Positions 42,208-50,879 of a stretch of 64,000 bases of DNA are shown piece after piece; positions within the stretch are counted from its first letter, which is position 1; each line of letters opens with the position of its first letter. Source of the stretch: DASQFQ01 sp038238015. Its GTDB lineage: Bacteria > Actinomycetota > Thermoleophilia > Solirubrobacterales > Solirubrobacteraceae. Under the pieces are notes generated by a model. It worked only from the letters and a program-made list of their open reading frames with translations. It was not told the origin of the DNA and made no database searches. The translations under genes and the position numbers were made by a program. Location of the stretch: the NCBI GenBank assembly GCA_038238015.1, contig JBBRYA010000009.1, forward strand, positions 1-64,000, given 5' to 3'.

Positions 42208-42786
42208 CTAGCCCCCTCGGCGCCGGCGCCACACGAGGTAGCCGGCGGCGGCGAGCACCAGGACGCCGATCCCGGCGAAGCCGACGGTCTTGAAGACCTG
42301 CGCCACCGCCGGGCCGAGGTAGTAGGCGAGCAGCCCGACCGACGTGGCCCAGGCGATGCCGCCCAGCGCGTTCCAGAACACGAACACCCGCCAGGGCATC
42401 CGGCTGATCCCGGCCAGCCATGCCGCGGCGACGCGCAGGCCCGACACCCAGCGGCCGAGGAACACGGCCCGCGGCCCGTACTTCTCGAAGAACGGCTCGC
42501 CTCGCTCGAGGATCGCCCGGCGGTACTTCGCCAGGAAGCCCGGGCGCGCGAGCAGCCGACGGCCGCCGGTCCGGCCGATCAGGTACCCGAGGTTGTCGCC
42601 CACGATCGCGGCGGCCGCCGCGACGACGATCACCCACTCGATCTGGAGCCGGCCGCGGCCCGCGAGCACACCGGCGGCGATCAAGATGGTCTCGCCGGGC
42701 ACCGGCACACCCGCCGACTCGGCGCCCACGAGCCCGAACAGCGCGAAGTAGCCGGCGCGCGCCGAGAGGTTGATCAGAGCGAGCAT
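42208..42786 (-). CDS. DedA family membrane protein
   Basis: A 192-residue DedA/VTT-domain protein with about five helices. The conserved E-S-A-G-V-P-V-P-G-E-T motif (re-entrant loop) and F-L-G-R-W-V-S-G-L-R are present. DedA proteins include polyprenyl-phosphate and phosphatidylethanolamine recycling flippases; the neighbouring uppP gene, which regenerates undecaprenyl phosphate, makes a role in lipid-carrier recycling plausible. It lies 16 bp downstream of the M56 gene on the same strand, so it may be part of the blaI-M56 operon. Confidence 0.9.
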   Translation of the reverse strand: MLALINLSARAGYFALFGLVGAESAGVPVPGETILIAAGVLAGRGRLQIEWVIVVAAAAAIVGDNLGYLIGRTGGRRLLARPGFLAKYRRAILERGEPFFEKYGPRAVFLGRWVSGLRVAAAWLAGISRMPWRVFVFWNALGGIAWATSVGLLAYYLGPAVAQVFKTVGFAGIGVLVLAAAGYLVWRRRRGG

Positions 42787-42802
42787 CGGGCCGGCGTGTG
42801 AG

Positions 42803-43726
42803 CTAGGTGCTCTGGTAGATCCGCATCGCGAGCTCGAAGAGGTCCTCGGTCTCCCTTGCGGCGATCGCGGCCGCGGCCGCTCCGGCGAGCAGCAGCAGCG
42901 AGGTGAGCGCCATCAGGCCCGGCCGGGAGCGTGGAGACGGGCCCAGCAGCGCGGCAACCCGCTGGGGGACGGCGTGCGACCCGGCGGCGAGCGCGCTCGC
43001 CGGCCCGCGGCCTCCGAGGACGGCGGCGCGAGCCACGGCGGACGCCACGACCCGGCGGTCGCCCACCTCCGTGGCCGCCGCCTCGTCGGCCCAGCGCTCG
43101 ACAGCGTGGTGCACGGCGCGCCGTAGGGGCTGGAGTAGCGGATTCAGGGTGGCGGCGACCGTGACGAGCGTGAGGTGCCAGTGGTGTGCGTGCTTCAAGT
43201 GCGCGCGCTCGTGAGCGAACAGCGCGCGCCGCTCGGGACCGGACAGCGCAGCGAGCAGCGACTGGGCGACGACGATGCGCCCTGGGCGCCCGGGCAGGGC
43301 GTAGGCGGCGGCGGCGGCATCGGCGACGACCACGAGCTCACCGCTGCTCGACGGCAGCTCGCGGCAGGCGCGGTACGCCGCCAGCACCGCGCGCCCACGG
43401 CGCGCGGCGACAGCCACAGCGGCCGCGGCGGCGGCGACCGCCACGAGCAGCGCGAGCAGCCCGACGTCCCGGTCGACCGGGGCGTGGGCGCGCAGCGCCG
43501 TGACCGACCAGTGCCCCTCGCGCGCGATCTCCGGCTCCTGGCCGACGAGCGTCGAGCCGAGCAGGACGAGCACGGCGAGCCCGCTGAGCGCGGTCACCGT
43601 GGCGCCGCCGCTGAGCAGCCAGGTCGCGTGGCGCGGCGGCAGCCGGCGGGCGAGGCCGGGCCCGAGCACCCCGAAGCAGGCTGAGACCAGCAGCGGAAGG
43701 GCGAGGACCACGGGGCTCACGCTCAA
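42803..43726 (-). CDS. M56 family membrane metallopeptidase (BlaR1/MecR1-like)
   Basis: A 307-residue membrane protease with helices near 5-25, 35-60, 90-110 and 270-290 and a zinc site F-A-H-E-R-A-H-L-K-H (HExxH). There is no penicillin-binding sensor domain. In the known family the protease cleaves its partner repressor BlaI after an envelope signal. Its start overlaps the blaI stop by 4 bp, the standard arrangement. The signal sensed here is unknown. Confidence 0.88.
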   Translation of the reverse strand: MSVSPVVLALPLLVSACFGVLGPGLARRLPPRHATWLLSGGATVTALSGLAVLVLLGSTLVGQEPEIAREGHWSVTALRAHAPVDRDVGLLALLVAVAAAAAAVAVAARRGRAVLAAYRACRELPSSSGELVVVADAAAAAYALPGRPGRIVVAQSLLAALSGPERRALFAHERAHLKHAHHWHLTLVTVAATLNPLLQPLRRAVHHAVERWADEAAATEVGDRRVVASAVARAAVLGGRGPASALAAGSHAVPQRVAALLGPSPRSRPGLMALTSLLLLAGAAAAAIAARETEDLFELAMRIYQST

Positions 43727-44106
43727 CCGCGATCGTCCTGGTGGGGCCGTTGCAGCAGCGCTGCGAGCACCCGCTCCTCCTCGTCGGAGAGCGAGCCCAC
43801 GAAGCGCGCGAGCACCGCGGCGCGGTCGTCGCCGGCGTCGAGCACGTCGCGCATCCTCGCCGCGGAGATCCCGGACTGATCGAGCACCGGCGTGTACGCG
43901 TAGGCACGACCCGCCCGTTCGCGCCGGGCCGTGCCCTTCTCGTGCAGGCGGCTCAGCGCGGTCATCACGGTCGTGTAGGCGAGCGTGCCGCCGAGGTCCT
44001 GCTGGACCTCGCGCGGGGTCAGCGGGCGGTTCGCGGCCCAGAGGGCGCCGAGCACCTCTGCCTCGAGGCCGCCGGCGGGCCGGCGGTGGCCGGCGTCGTG
44101 GCTCAT
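43723..44106 (-). CDS. BlaI/MecI/CopY family transcriptional repressor
   Basis: A 127-residue winged-helix repressor: G-G-L-E-A-E-V-L-G-A-L-W at the start, then P-L-T-P-R-E-V-Q-Q-D-L and A-Y-T-T-V-M-T-A-L-S-R-L-H-E-K-G, which is the DNA-recognition helix and wing, and an acidic dimerisation tail. It is partnered with the M56 protease downstream. A perfect TACTAC/GTAGTA operator lies 45 bp upstream, between this gene and uppP, so autoregulation and repression of uppP are expected. Confidence 0.92.
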   Translation of the reverse strand: MSHDAGHRRPAGGLEAEVLGALWAANRPLTPREVQQDLGGTLAYTTVMTALSRLHEKGTARRERAGRAYAYTPVLDQSGISAARMRDVLDAGDDRAAVLARFVGSLSDEEERVLAALLQRPHQDDRG

Positions 44107-44151
44107 GCGCCGGCTCTCATGGCGTCGGAGTGTCGCAGCATCGTCCCGCTA

Positions 44152-44175
44152 AGCTACTACGCCGTTGTAGTAGCT
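44152..44175. promoter_or_regulatory. BlaI-type operator between blaI and uppP
   Basis: A perfect 9-bp inverted repeat, AGCTACTAC and GTAGTAGCT, separated by GCCGTT. The inner TACTAC-N6-GTAGTA matches the dyad recognised by BlaI-family repressors in actinobacteria. It is 45 bp from the blaI start and 23 bp from the uppP start, so one dimer could control both directions. Confidence 0.8.
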
Positions 44176-44198
44176 GAGTCCCGGCGGCTCTCCCCCAC

Positions 44199-45191
44199 GT
44201 GACCTACCTCCAAGCCATCGTCATCGCGCTCGTCCAGGGCGTCACCGAGCTCTTCCCGGTGTCCAGCCTCGGGCACTCCGTGCTCGTGCCCGCCTGGTTC
44301 GGCGGCAGCTGGCAGACGCTGGTCACCCAGTCCTCGCAGGGGAGCAGCGAGTCCTCGTTCTACCTCGCCTTCATCGTCGCGCTGCACTGCGCGACCGCGC
44401 TGGCGCTGCTGTGGTTCTTCCGCGTGGACTGGGTGCGCATCGTCCGCGGCTTCCTGCGCAGCCTGCCGCGCAGCGTGCGCGCGCGCCGCATTGAGACCGT
44501 GGACTCCGACGAGCGCCTGGCCTGGCTGATCGTGCTGGCCACCATCCCCGTCGGGATCACCGGCCTCGCGCTCGAGCACACCTTCCGCACCATCTTCGCC
44601 AAGCCGCTCGCCGCCGCCGCCTTCCTGCTGATCAACGGCTTCGTCCTGCTCGCCGGCGAGCGCGCCCGGCGGAAGGCCGAGGCGAAGCTCGCGACGGTCG
44701 GCGCGGACGCGAGGCGCGAGCCGGCGGTCGCCGCCGGAGCGCCCGCCGGCGGCGGGCGCGGCCGCAGCAGCCAGGACGTGGCCGACGCCTACGCCTCGGA
44801 CCTGCGCATCTCGCGCATCTCCTACCGCGACACGCTCTACATCGGCCTGCTGCAGGTACTCGCGCTGCTTCCCGGCATCAGCCGCTCCGGCGTGACGATG
44901 GTCGGCGGCCTCTGGCGCGGCCTGGACCACGAGGACTCCGCGCGCTTTGCCTTCCTGCTGGCAACGCCGGTCATCTTCGCGGCCGGTGTGCTCAAGCTCC
45001 CGAGCCTGTTCGGCCCCGCCGGCGACCACATCCACGGCCAGGTCATCGTGGGCTCGATCCTGTGCGGCATCACGGCCTACTTCACCGTGCGCTTCCTGGT
45101 CCGCTACTTCGAGACCCGGACGCTCACGCCGTTCGCGATCTACTGCTTCGTCGCCGGCGGCGCCAGCATCATCCGCTTCGCCGCGTTCTGA
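44199..45191 (+). CDS. uppP: Undecaprenyl-diphosphate phosphatase
   Basis: A 330-residue BacA/UppP membrane phosphatase that turns undecaprenyl diphosphate into the monophosphate carrier for peptidoglycan and other wall polymers; high expression gives bacitracin resistance. Signatures: V-T-E-L-F-P-V-S-S-L-G-H near the N-terminus (usual E-x-x-T-E-F-L-P-I-S-S) and L-L-P-G-I-S-R-S-G-V-T-M. A hydrophilic insertion at about 155-200 (Ala/Gly/Arg-rich) makes it longer than the common 270 residues. A GTG start is used. The BlaI-type operator sits over its promoter. Confidence 0.93.
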   Translation: MTYLQAIVIALVQGVTELFPVSSLGHSVLVPAWFGGSWQTLVTQSSQGSSESSFYLAFIVALHCATALALLWFFRVDWVRIVRGFLRSLPRSVRARRIETVDSDERLAWLIVLATIPVGITGLALEHTFRTIFAKPLAAAAFLLINGFVLLAGERARRKAEAKLATVGADARREPAVAAGAPAGGGRGRSSQDVADAYASDLRISRISYRDTLYIGLLQVLALLPGISRSGVTMVGGLWRGLDHEDSARFAFLLATPVIFAAGVLKLPSLFGPAGDHIHGQVIVGSILCGITAYFTVRFLVRYFETRTLTPFAIYCFVAGGASIIRFAAF

Positions 45192-45262
45192 GCTGCGGGG
45201 CGCCGGTTTGCGGCGAGCCGCAGAGATAGCTCTCGGCCTGCCCTGTCGGTGGTGCCGGAGAC

Positions 45263-45790
45263 CTATGCCTCGCCGCGGGCGGGATAGTCGTTGGCCGTCC
45301 AGTAGTCGATGCCCCCGAGAAGGTCGTCCAGGCGCGGGCGGCCGACGGGCATCGAGAGGATCGACTCGTAGTAGACGGTGCCGTCGGGCGAGATCAGGAA
45401 CAGGCCGGGCTCGTTGAAGACGGCCGGCTCGTCGTCGCTGATCCCGTGGGACACGAACAGGCCCCACTCGCGCATCTGCGCCTCGCTGAGGCCGTAGGCG
45501 AGCGGGAGCTTCTCGAGCTTCCACTCGTCGCGCATCCGCGTCGCGCGCTCCTCGCTCTCGCCGCAGATCGACACGACGTCGATGCCGCGCTGGGCCAGCT
45601 CGTCGAAGCGGCGATCGAGCTCGGAGAGCTGTGCGCGGCAGACCGGACAGTGCAGGCCGCGGTTGAAGACGAGCATCGTGAAGAGCTCGGGAGTGCGGTC
45701 TCCGAGGCGGAAGGTCGCGCCGCCGACGACCGGCAGCTCAAGGACCGGCGCGGCGGTGCCGGGACGGGCGGTGGTGGTCTCAGTGCTCAT
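45263..45790 (-). CDS. Peroxiredoxin-like (AhpC/TSA) thiol oxidoreductase
   Basis: A 175-residue thioredoxin-fold protein. The redox motif is F-N-R-G-L-H-C-P-V-C-R-A-Q-L, a CxxC in the place of the peroxidatic Cys, as in the 'peroxiredoxin-like' AhpC/TSA group. The C-terminal part has Y-Y-E-S-I-L-S-M-P-V-G-R-P. It may reduce peroxides or disulfides. The ATG preceded by GGGGAGAT is chosen over one 33 bp upstream that would overlap the operator. It diverges from a TetR gene, and two identical-type palindromes lie between them, so it is probably the regulated target. Confidence 0.87.
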   Translation of the reverse strand: MSTETTTARPGTAAPVLELPVVGGATFRLGDRTPELFTMLVFNRGLHCPVCRAQLSELDRRFDELAQRGIDVVSICGESEERATRMRDEWKLEKLPLAYGLSEAQMREWGLFVSHGISDDEPAVFNEPGLFLISPDGTVYYESILSMPVGRPRLDDLLGGIDYWTANDYPARGEA

Positions 45791-45806
45791 CGATCTCCCC
45801 TGTTCG

Positions 45807-45822
45807 TGGACTGTACAGTCCA
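45807..45822. promoter_or_regulatory. TetR-type operator, copy 1
   Basis: The 16-bp sequence TGGACTGTACAGTCCA is a perfect palindrome lying 17 bp upstream of the peroxiredoxin-like gene. It is followed by TTTCG, as is copy 2. Its size and place between a divergent tetR and target gene fit a TetR dimer site. Confidence 0.75.
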
Positions 45823-45852
45823 TTTCGTTCCACGAGTGGAGCAGGTCTTCTC

Positions 45853-45868
45853 TGGACTGTCAAGTCCA
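45853..45868. promoter_or_regulatory. TetR-type operator, copy 2
   Basis: TGGACTGTCAAGTCCA, a near-perfect copy of the first palindrome (centre CA instead of AC breaks one pair), starting 46 bp further on and 20 bp before the tetR start. The flanking TTTCG is shared, so a 21-bp unit is repeated in direct orientation. It probably serves autoregulation. Confidence 0.72.
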
Positions 45869-45887
45869 TTTCGCCTACGATGAGGGG

Positions 45888-46499
45888 ATGGCCACGGTGA
45901 TCCCCTCCACCGCGAAGGGCCGCGCGACGCGCGAGCGCATCGTCCGCGCCGCCGCCGAGCTGGTCGCCGAGCACGGTGTGGCCGCGGTGAGCCTGGACGA
46001 CGTCGGCGGCCGCGCGCCCGCCAGCCGGAGCCAGCTCTACCACTACTTCGAGGACAAGGACGCCCTCGTCCGCGCCGTGGTCGACGCGACCAGCGACGCG
46101 GTCCTCGGCGCGCATGACCAACTGCTGGCGCAACTCGATTCCTGGGCGGGGATCGACCGCTGGTTCGACGCCCTCGTGGCGCTGCAGCGCGAACGGCAGG
46201 CCCGGGGCGGCTGCCCGATCGGCTCGCTCGCCGGCCAGCTCGCCGAGCGCGACCCGCAGGCCCGCGCCGCCATCGCGGGCGGCCTGGGACGCTGGGAGGC
46301 GCGTCTCCGCGAGGGCCTCACCCGCATGCGGGAGCGGGGCAAGCTCTCCGCCGCGGCCGATCCGGCCGCGCTCGCCACCGCCACCATGGCCGCGCTCCAG
46401 GGCGGGCTGCTGCTCACGCAGGTGCGGCGCGATCCCGAGCAGCTGCGCATCGCGCTCGACGCGGCCCGGATCGTCCTGCGCAGCGCCCGAGCGACGTAG
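45888..46499 (+). CDS. TetR/AcrR family transcriptional regulator
   Basis: A 203-residue TetR-family regulator. The N-terminal HTH spans about 13-60 (T-R-E-R-I-V-R-A-A-A-E-L-V-A, then R-S-Q-L-Y-H-Y-F-E-D-K). The C-terminal domain, with G-G-C-P-I-G-S-L-A-G-Q-L-A and W-x-x-x-L-R-E-G-L, matches the TetR_C_33/YcdC-like subgroup that often controls electrophile or oxidoreductase genes. The start is an ATG right after GGGG. It should bind the two palindromes upstream. Confidence 0.9.
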   Translation: MATVIPSTAKGRATRERIVRAAAELVAEHGVAAVSLDDVGGRAPASRSQLYHYFEDKDALVRAVVDATSDAVLGAHDQLLAQLDSWAGIDRWFDALVALQRERQARGGCPIGSLAGQLAERDPQARAAIAGGLGRWEARLREGLTRMRERGKLSAAADPAALATATMAALQGGLLLTQVRRDPEQLRIALDAARIVLRSARAT

Positions 46500-46523
46500 A
46501 CAGGGAGGGCCCGCCCCCCGGGG

Positions 46524-46961
46524 CTAGCGTCGGCGACGGTTGCGGTCGCGGTCGCGGTCCCGACGCCGACCGTGATTCTCCACGCCGAGGCCCCTGCGGA
46601 CGAGCGAGCTGAACAGGCCTACGCCGGTGCCGAGCAGCACCCAAATCGGCCAGAAGCCGCCGTCGGCGCCGCTCGCCGCCCAGATCGCGATGCAGGTGGA
46701 GTTGGCGACAATGAAGCCTGCGAGACGCTCGCGCATACGGTGGTCAGCCAGCACCGGGGCCTTCGGGGCGGGCGCGGCCGGGAGCGGCGGCAGATCGTCG
46801 GCGACGCGCGCGAGCTCACCATGCGTCTTGGCTGAATAGGCCTCCGCGACCCGCGCCTCGAGTTCCTCGTCGTCCAGGCGGCCCTCGACGGCAGCGGTGC
46901 GAAGTCTGTCGGCGACGGCTTCGCGGTCGGCATCGGAGGCACGAAGGGCCGGATCGGTCAT
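46524..46961 (-). CDS. DUF1707 domain membrane protein
   Basis: About 145 residues. The N-terminal DUF1707 (SHOCT-like) domain is clear: R-A-S-D-A-D-R-E-A-V-A-D-R-L, G-R-L-D-D-E-E-L-E-A-R-V and A-Y-S-A-K-T-H-G-E-L. Two hydrophobic helices follow (I-V-A-N-S-T-C-I-A-I-W-A and F-W-P-I-W-V-L-L-G-T-G-V-G), ending in an Arg/Asp tail of R-R-R-D-R-D type. Such proteins are widespread in actinobacteria, function unknown. A start 15 bp further upstream is also possible. Confidence 0.82.
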   Translation of the reverse strand: MTDPALRASDADREAVADRLRTAAVEGRLDDEELEARVAEAYSAKTHGELARVADDLPPLPAAPAPKAPVLADHRMRERLAGFIVANSTCIAIWAASGADGGFWPIWVLLGTGVGLFSSLVRRGLGVENHGRRRDRDRDRNRRRR

Positions 46962-47030
46962 CGCGTCGCTGAGCATTGCAGGGATCGGCGTTCAAGCCGG
47001 TGCGGTTGGGCGGCGCACCACTTCGCTGGG

Positions 47031-49588
47031 ATGCGCTCTACTACGCGCGTGCAGCCGGCCGCCGCGTGCATGTGCCGAATCGGTGTCGTCGCGGGGCTCT
47101 GCGTCGTGCTGCTCGCCGCGGCCGTCCCGCCGGCCCGCGCGGCGGACGACATCGTGGTTGCCGCCCCCGGCGGCGCTCGCGTGGTCGTGACGCGCGATCC
47201 CGTGCGCGTCTCCTTCCTGGACGCGTCGGGGCGGACCGTCCTGAGCCAGGCCGCCCCGGCGGGTGGCTCGGCGCCCGTCGCGCCGGTGCCCGAGGTGCAG
47301 TTCGGCACGCAGAGCCCGTCGCCGGCCGCGCTGTATGCGCCGTTCGCGTTCCTCGTCGGCTCGCGGTCGCTGAGCCAGACGCCGGGCGGCCAGTGGGTGG
47401 GAACGCTCCAGCAGGTGACCGAGGGCGGCACGGCGTACGCGGCGACAAGGGTCCTCGCGGCCACCCCGAAGGGGCCGGCGTGAACCTCACGCTGGCGACG
47501 AGCGATCCCAGCGGGCGCACCCTCGAGGTGCGGGTCGTCCCGCGTGGGCAGGCGCTCGCGCTCTCCGTGCGACCCGTGCCGGCTGCCGGGGTCGCCGCGA
47601 TGTCCGACGCGTTCACCTCCGCCCCGGGCGAGGCGTTCCACGGCTTCGGCGGCCGCCACGACGCTGTCGACGTCCGTGGCAGCGAGTTCTTCACCTATCT
47701 CCAGCAGGAGAACGTCTCCTCGGGCAGCGCGTCGGGTCTCACCGCACCTGCCTCTCCCGGCCGTGATCGCTACATGTTCCCCAACGGCCCGTACGCCACG
47801 TACTACGCGCAGAGCCAGTTCGTCTCCTCCGCGGGCTACGGGTTCTGGCTGGACCGCGACGAGATCGCGCGCTGGCGCCTGGACAGCGATCATCCCGATG
47901 CGTGGAGCGTCGAGGTGGGCGCTCCCGCGCTCGACTACCTCGTCGCCCCGGGCGACGCACCGAGCGCCATCGGCACGCTCACCGCGCTCACGGGCCGCCA
48001 GCCCGTGCCGCCGGACTGGGCGCTGGGGTCGATCATCGACCGCGAGGTGCGCTATCCGTCCGACGACGCGAACCAGCACCAGGCGGAGATCGCCGACGAC
48101 CTCGCCGCCATGGACCGCTACGGCGTCCGGCCCGACGGCTATCGCATCGAGGGCGCGGCCGAGCTCCCGCCCGACGTGCTGGCCTCCGACATCGCCGAGC
48201 TGCGCCGCCGCGGCGTGCATCCGATGGTCTACTTCCGCGGCTTCGTCGGCAAGGACACCACGGGCACAGATCGCCCGAGCGCCTACGACGAGGCGCTTGC
48301 CAAGGGCTACGTCGCCACGCACGCCGACGGGACCCCGTACACGTTCACGTCGAACTTCAACGCCGACGGCGCGGTGATCGACTTCACGAACCCGGCCGCG
48401 GTGGGCTGGTGGCAGGGCCGCATCAAAGCCGCGCTGGACCTCGGCGCCGACGGGTTCATGCAGGACTTCGGCGAGCAGGTCCTCGACGACATGCACTTCC
48501 ACGACGGGTCGACGGGCGCCACGATGCACAACCGCTTCCCGATCCTCTTCCATGCGGCGACGGCCGAGGCCGTCGCCGCATTCCGGGCGCAGCACCCCGA
48601 CCGGCGGATCTTCTGGTTCACTCGTGCGGGCTACTCGGGGTCTGCCGGCTTCGAGCCCGCGAGCTTCCCGGGCGACGAGACGACGGACTGGACCCGCTCG
48701 TCGGGGCTGGCGTCGCAGACGACGGACATGCTCAACCGAGCCATCGGCGGTGCCTACGGCTTCACGACCGACATCGGCGGCTACTTCGACGTCGGGCCCT
48801 ACGCGCCGACGAGCAAGGAGCTGTTCGTCCGCTGGGCCCAGTGGGCGGCGCTGTCGCCGTTCTTCCGCGTCCACGGCTCCCTCCGGGCCGGCACCCACAC
48901 TCCCTGGAGCTACGACGCGCAGACCTTGGCGATCTACAAGGCGATGGCCGAGCTGCACCAAAGTGCGCGCCCGCTCATCGCGGCGCTCTGGGCCGAGGCG
49001 GTACGTACCGGCATCCCGCCGACGCGGCCACTGTGGCTCGCGTACCCGGGCGACGCGGAAGCGGCCCGGCAGGACCAGGAGTGGATGCTCGGGCCCGACG
49101 TCCTCGTCGCGCCGGTGGTGCAGGAGGGAGCCACGGCCCGCGAGGTCTACTTCCCGGCGGGATGCTGGAGCGCCCCGGACGGCGGCGCGAGCCACACGGG
49201 CGCGGGCACCGCGACCGTTGCCGCGCCGCTCGCCCGGCTCCCGTACTTCGTGCGCTGCGGGACCCATCCCCTCTCGGTGGCTGTCACGGGTACGGGCGGG
49301 CGGTACCGGTGCGTCAGCCGCCGCCGCTTCCCCACCCACTTCGGGGCCCGGGGGGGGGGGCCCCGGGGCGCCGCGCGCGTCTCTGTCCACGGGAGGCGCT
49401 TCGCCGTGCGCCGGGTCCGAGGCAGCCACGGCCGCCGCCTCCGCGCGCGCGTGGACCTCCGAGGCCTGCCGAAGGGGCGGTTCACGGTGCGGATCGTCGA
49501 GATCACCGACCGCGGGCGGCAAGTCAGCCCGCGCGGCTACCGCACCTGCGCGAAGCGGCATCGGCGGGCGCCCTCCCCGGCTCAGTGA
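47031..49588 (+). pseudogene. Secreted GH31 alpha-glycosidase, interrupted by a frameshift
   Basis: An 850-residue GH31-type enzyme split between two frames. The first frame (to the TGA at 47481) carries the signal peptide and the first half of the N-terminal beta-sandwich; the second frame continues it (N-L-T-L-A-T-S-D-P) through the barrel to the end. Catalytic residues are intact: G-F-M-Q-D-F-G-E with the nucleophile Asp, resembling the sulfoquinovosidase-like W-M-A-D-F-G-E form, and F-P-G-D-E-T for the acid/base Asp. The C-terminal domain (V-D-L-R-G-L-P-K-G-R-F-T-V-R-I-V) is the lineage-typical surface domain. One missing G in the run at 47471-47474 would restore one frame; deletion or sequencing error is possible, as is re-initiation at the overlapping GTGA. 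Confidence 0.78.
49350..49360 (+). repeat. Run of 11 G inside the GH31 gene
   Basis: Eleven consecutive G in the linker before the C-terminal domain, flanked by CCC on both sides. The frame is the same before and after. Such a tract is slippery for polymerases and sequencers. Confidence 0.85.
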
Positions 49589-49614
49589 GCCGGGCGGGAG
49601 GACCCACGATCCCA

Positions 49615-49633
49615 GCGAGCCGAACTGGCTCGC
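49615..49633. terminator. Hairpin after the GH31 gene
   Basis: GCGAGCC and GGCTCGC form a perfect 7-bp stem around GAACT, 27 bp after the GH31 stop. No T-tract. Confidence 0.5.
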
Positions 49634-50110
49634 GGCGGAGGTGCAACGGCTACAGACCTTGCGCCTGACGGCGTCTGCGACTCCGCCGGTGCGTGCTAGC
49701 GCGATGCTCCCGACTCATCGTCGTCCTCGACCAGCAGGCCGTTCTCGCTGAGTATGCGCCGGGCCGGCTGCAATTCCTCCACGTCGGTGTCGAGCCACAC
49801 CCGGCGCACCGGGCGCCCGGCCTCTCGGACCTGCTCCTCGAACGCGTCCCAGTTCGAACTCTCGCGCGCTGTTCCCGGATCCTGCGTACCGCGCACGGCG
49901 TGCTCGTGACCTACGGCCCGCCGGATCGATCCAGCACAGAGCGCCGTGGAGCGCGCTTAGGACCGAACGCTTCGGCTCGACGCTGATCACCGACACCGTC
50001 GAACCCCACACCGAAGCCGTCGCCACCGACACGCCGATCGCCCACCGACGCATCGTGGACACGTTCCTCACCTCGAGCCGCCGGCGCACAACTCCCCCCG
50101 TCAGAGGCGA
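49634..50110. other. Region without a confident gene (left edge of island)
   Basis: About 480 bp with no convincing gene. On the minus strand 49696-49896 reads a 66-residue frame with a protein-like stretch (R-R-V-W-L-D-T-D-V-E-E-L-Q-P-A-R-R-I-L); on the plus strand around 49970-50085 a fragment reads T-L-I-T-D-T-V-E-P-H-T-E-A-V and continues to H-R-R-I-V-D-T-F. I recognise neither. They look like truncated pieces of displaced genes and coincide with a change to less biased codon use, so this may be the island boundary. Confidence 0.4.
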
Positions 50111-50803
50111 CTACGGTTTGGCCCCGGGTGGGGCAGGGGCGGTTGAGAACCGGGCGGGGTACAGGAACGGCCCGATCCCGTCGAGCGGCTCGCCGGGGTC
50201 TCGGGGGGAAAAGCGCCGAAGTTCCCCGTTGACGCTGAAGCGCGGCCCGACCAGTACGCGGCGGGCGCGGATCAGCGTGTAGAAGCGATCAAGCGGTCGT
50301 GGTGGAGGACCGCCGGTGCGGAGCCCACGGAAGTCATAGACGCCGCCGTGGCATGGGCAGACGAAGGACGCGGAGGCCGCGACGTAACGGACCGGACAGC
50401 CGACGTGTGCGCACCGCGATGAGATCGCGACCACGTGATCGTATTGGTCCTTGACCGGCCCGTCGATCGATGGATTGTGCCTGCGGACGTAGGCGATTGA
50501 CTTGCCGGCCTCGCCCAGGCCAGGCTCGATCGTGATCACCGTCGTCCGGTAGTCCGATGCGGTGAAATCGCTCAGGGCCCCGACGTCGTGCCAGGTGGCG
50601 CTCGCGCGGTCGAAGACGGGACCGATCGCGAAGCCGAGCGCCGGCAACGCGAACGCCGCGGCCGCCACCGCTCCAGCGCTGTGAGCGGCGCTGGTCATGA
50701 ATCGGCGCCGGGTGACGGTCTCTCCGTCGAACGCGCCGGACATGTTGCGATCCGCGGTGTACTCAGACCGGACTCGCAGTCGAGGCTCGGGGTTCACGGT
50801 CAC
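50111..50803 (-). CDS. Rieske 2Fe-2S protein with Tat signal
   Basis: A 230-residue Rieske iron-sulfur protein. Cluster ligands are in C-A-H-V-G-C and C-P-C-H-G-G-V-Y-D. A twin-arginine motif T-R-R-R-F-M followed by an Ala-rich hydrophobic helix (about 31-62) marks Tat-dependent membrane insertion, as for cytochrome bc1 Rieske subunits. No cytochrome b or c1 genes are adjacent, so it may serve another redox chain or supplement bc1. tatA and tatC lie 2.2-3.5 kb away in the same island. It is transcribed leftwards from a region with a 17-bp BlaI-like box. Confidence 0.9.
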   Translation of the reverse strand: MTVNPEPRLRVRSEYTADRNMSGAFDGETVTRRRFMTSAAHSAGAVAAAAFALPALGFAIGPVFDRASATWHDVGALSDFTASDYRTTVITIEPGLGEAGKSIAYVRRHNPSIDGPVKDQYDHVVAISSRCAHVGCPVRYVAASASFVCPCHGGVYDFRGLRTGGPPPRPLDRFYTLIRARRVLVGPRFSVNGELRRFSPRDPGEPLDGIGPFLYPARFSTAPAPPGAKP

Positions 50804-50862
50804 GGCGTGGTTTGTACGGGTGGTCGGGCACGTAGGCTTACTATGTTCCGGGCGCCATTATC

Positions 50863-50879
50863 TACTATACGAGATAATA
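50863..50879. promoter_or_regulatory. Island BlaI-like box A (upstream of Rieske gene)
   Basis: TACTATACGAGATAATA, a TACTAT-N5-ATAATA dyad with one mismatch, 60 bp before the Rieske start, with further TACTAT half sites at 50839 and 50878. The stretch is strikingly AT-rich for this genome. The rest of the 547-bp gap to the ferritin-like gene holds no supported gene. Confidence 0.6.

Noticed and set aside
47465..47490. Programmed -1 ribosomal frameshifting in the GH31 gene
   Set aside because: No X-XXY-YYZ slippery heptamer or obvious downstream stimulator; a lost G in a short run explains it more simply.
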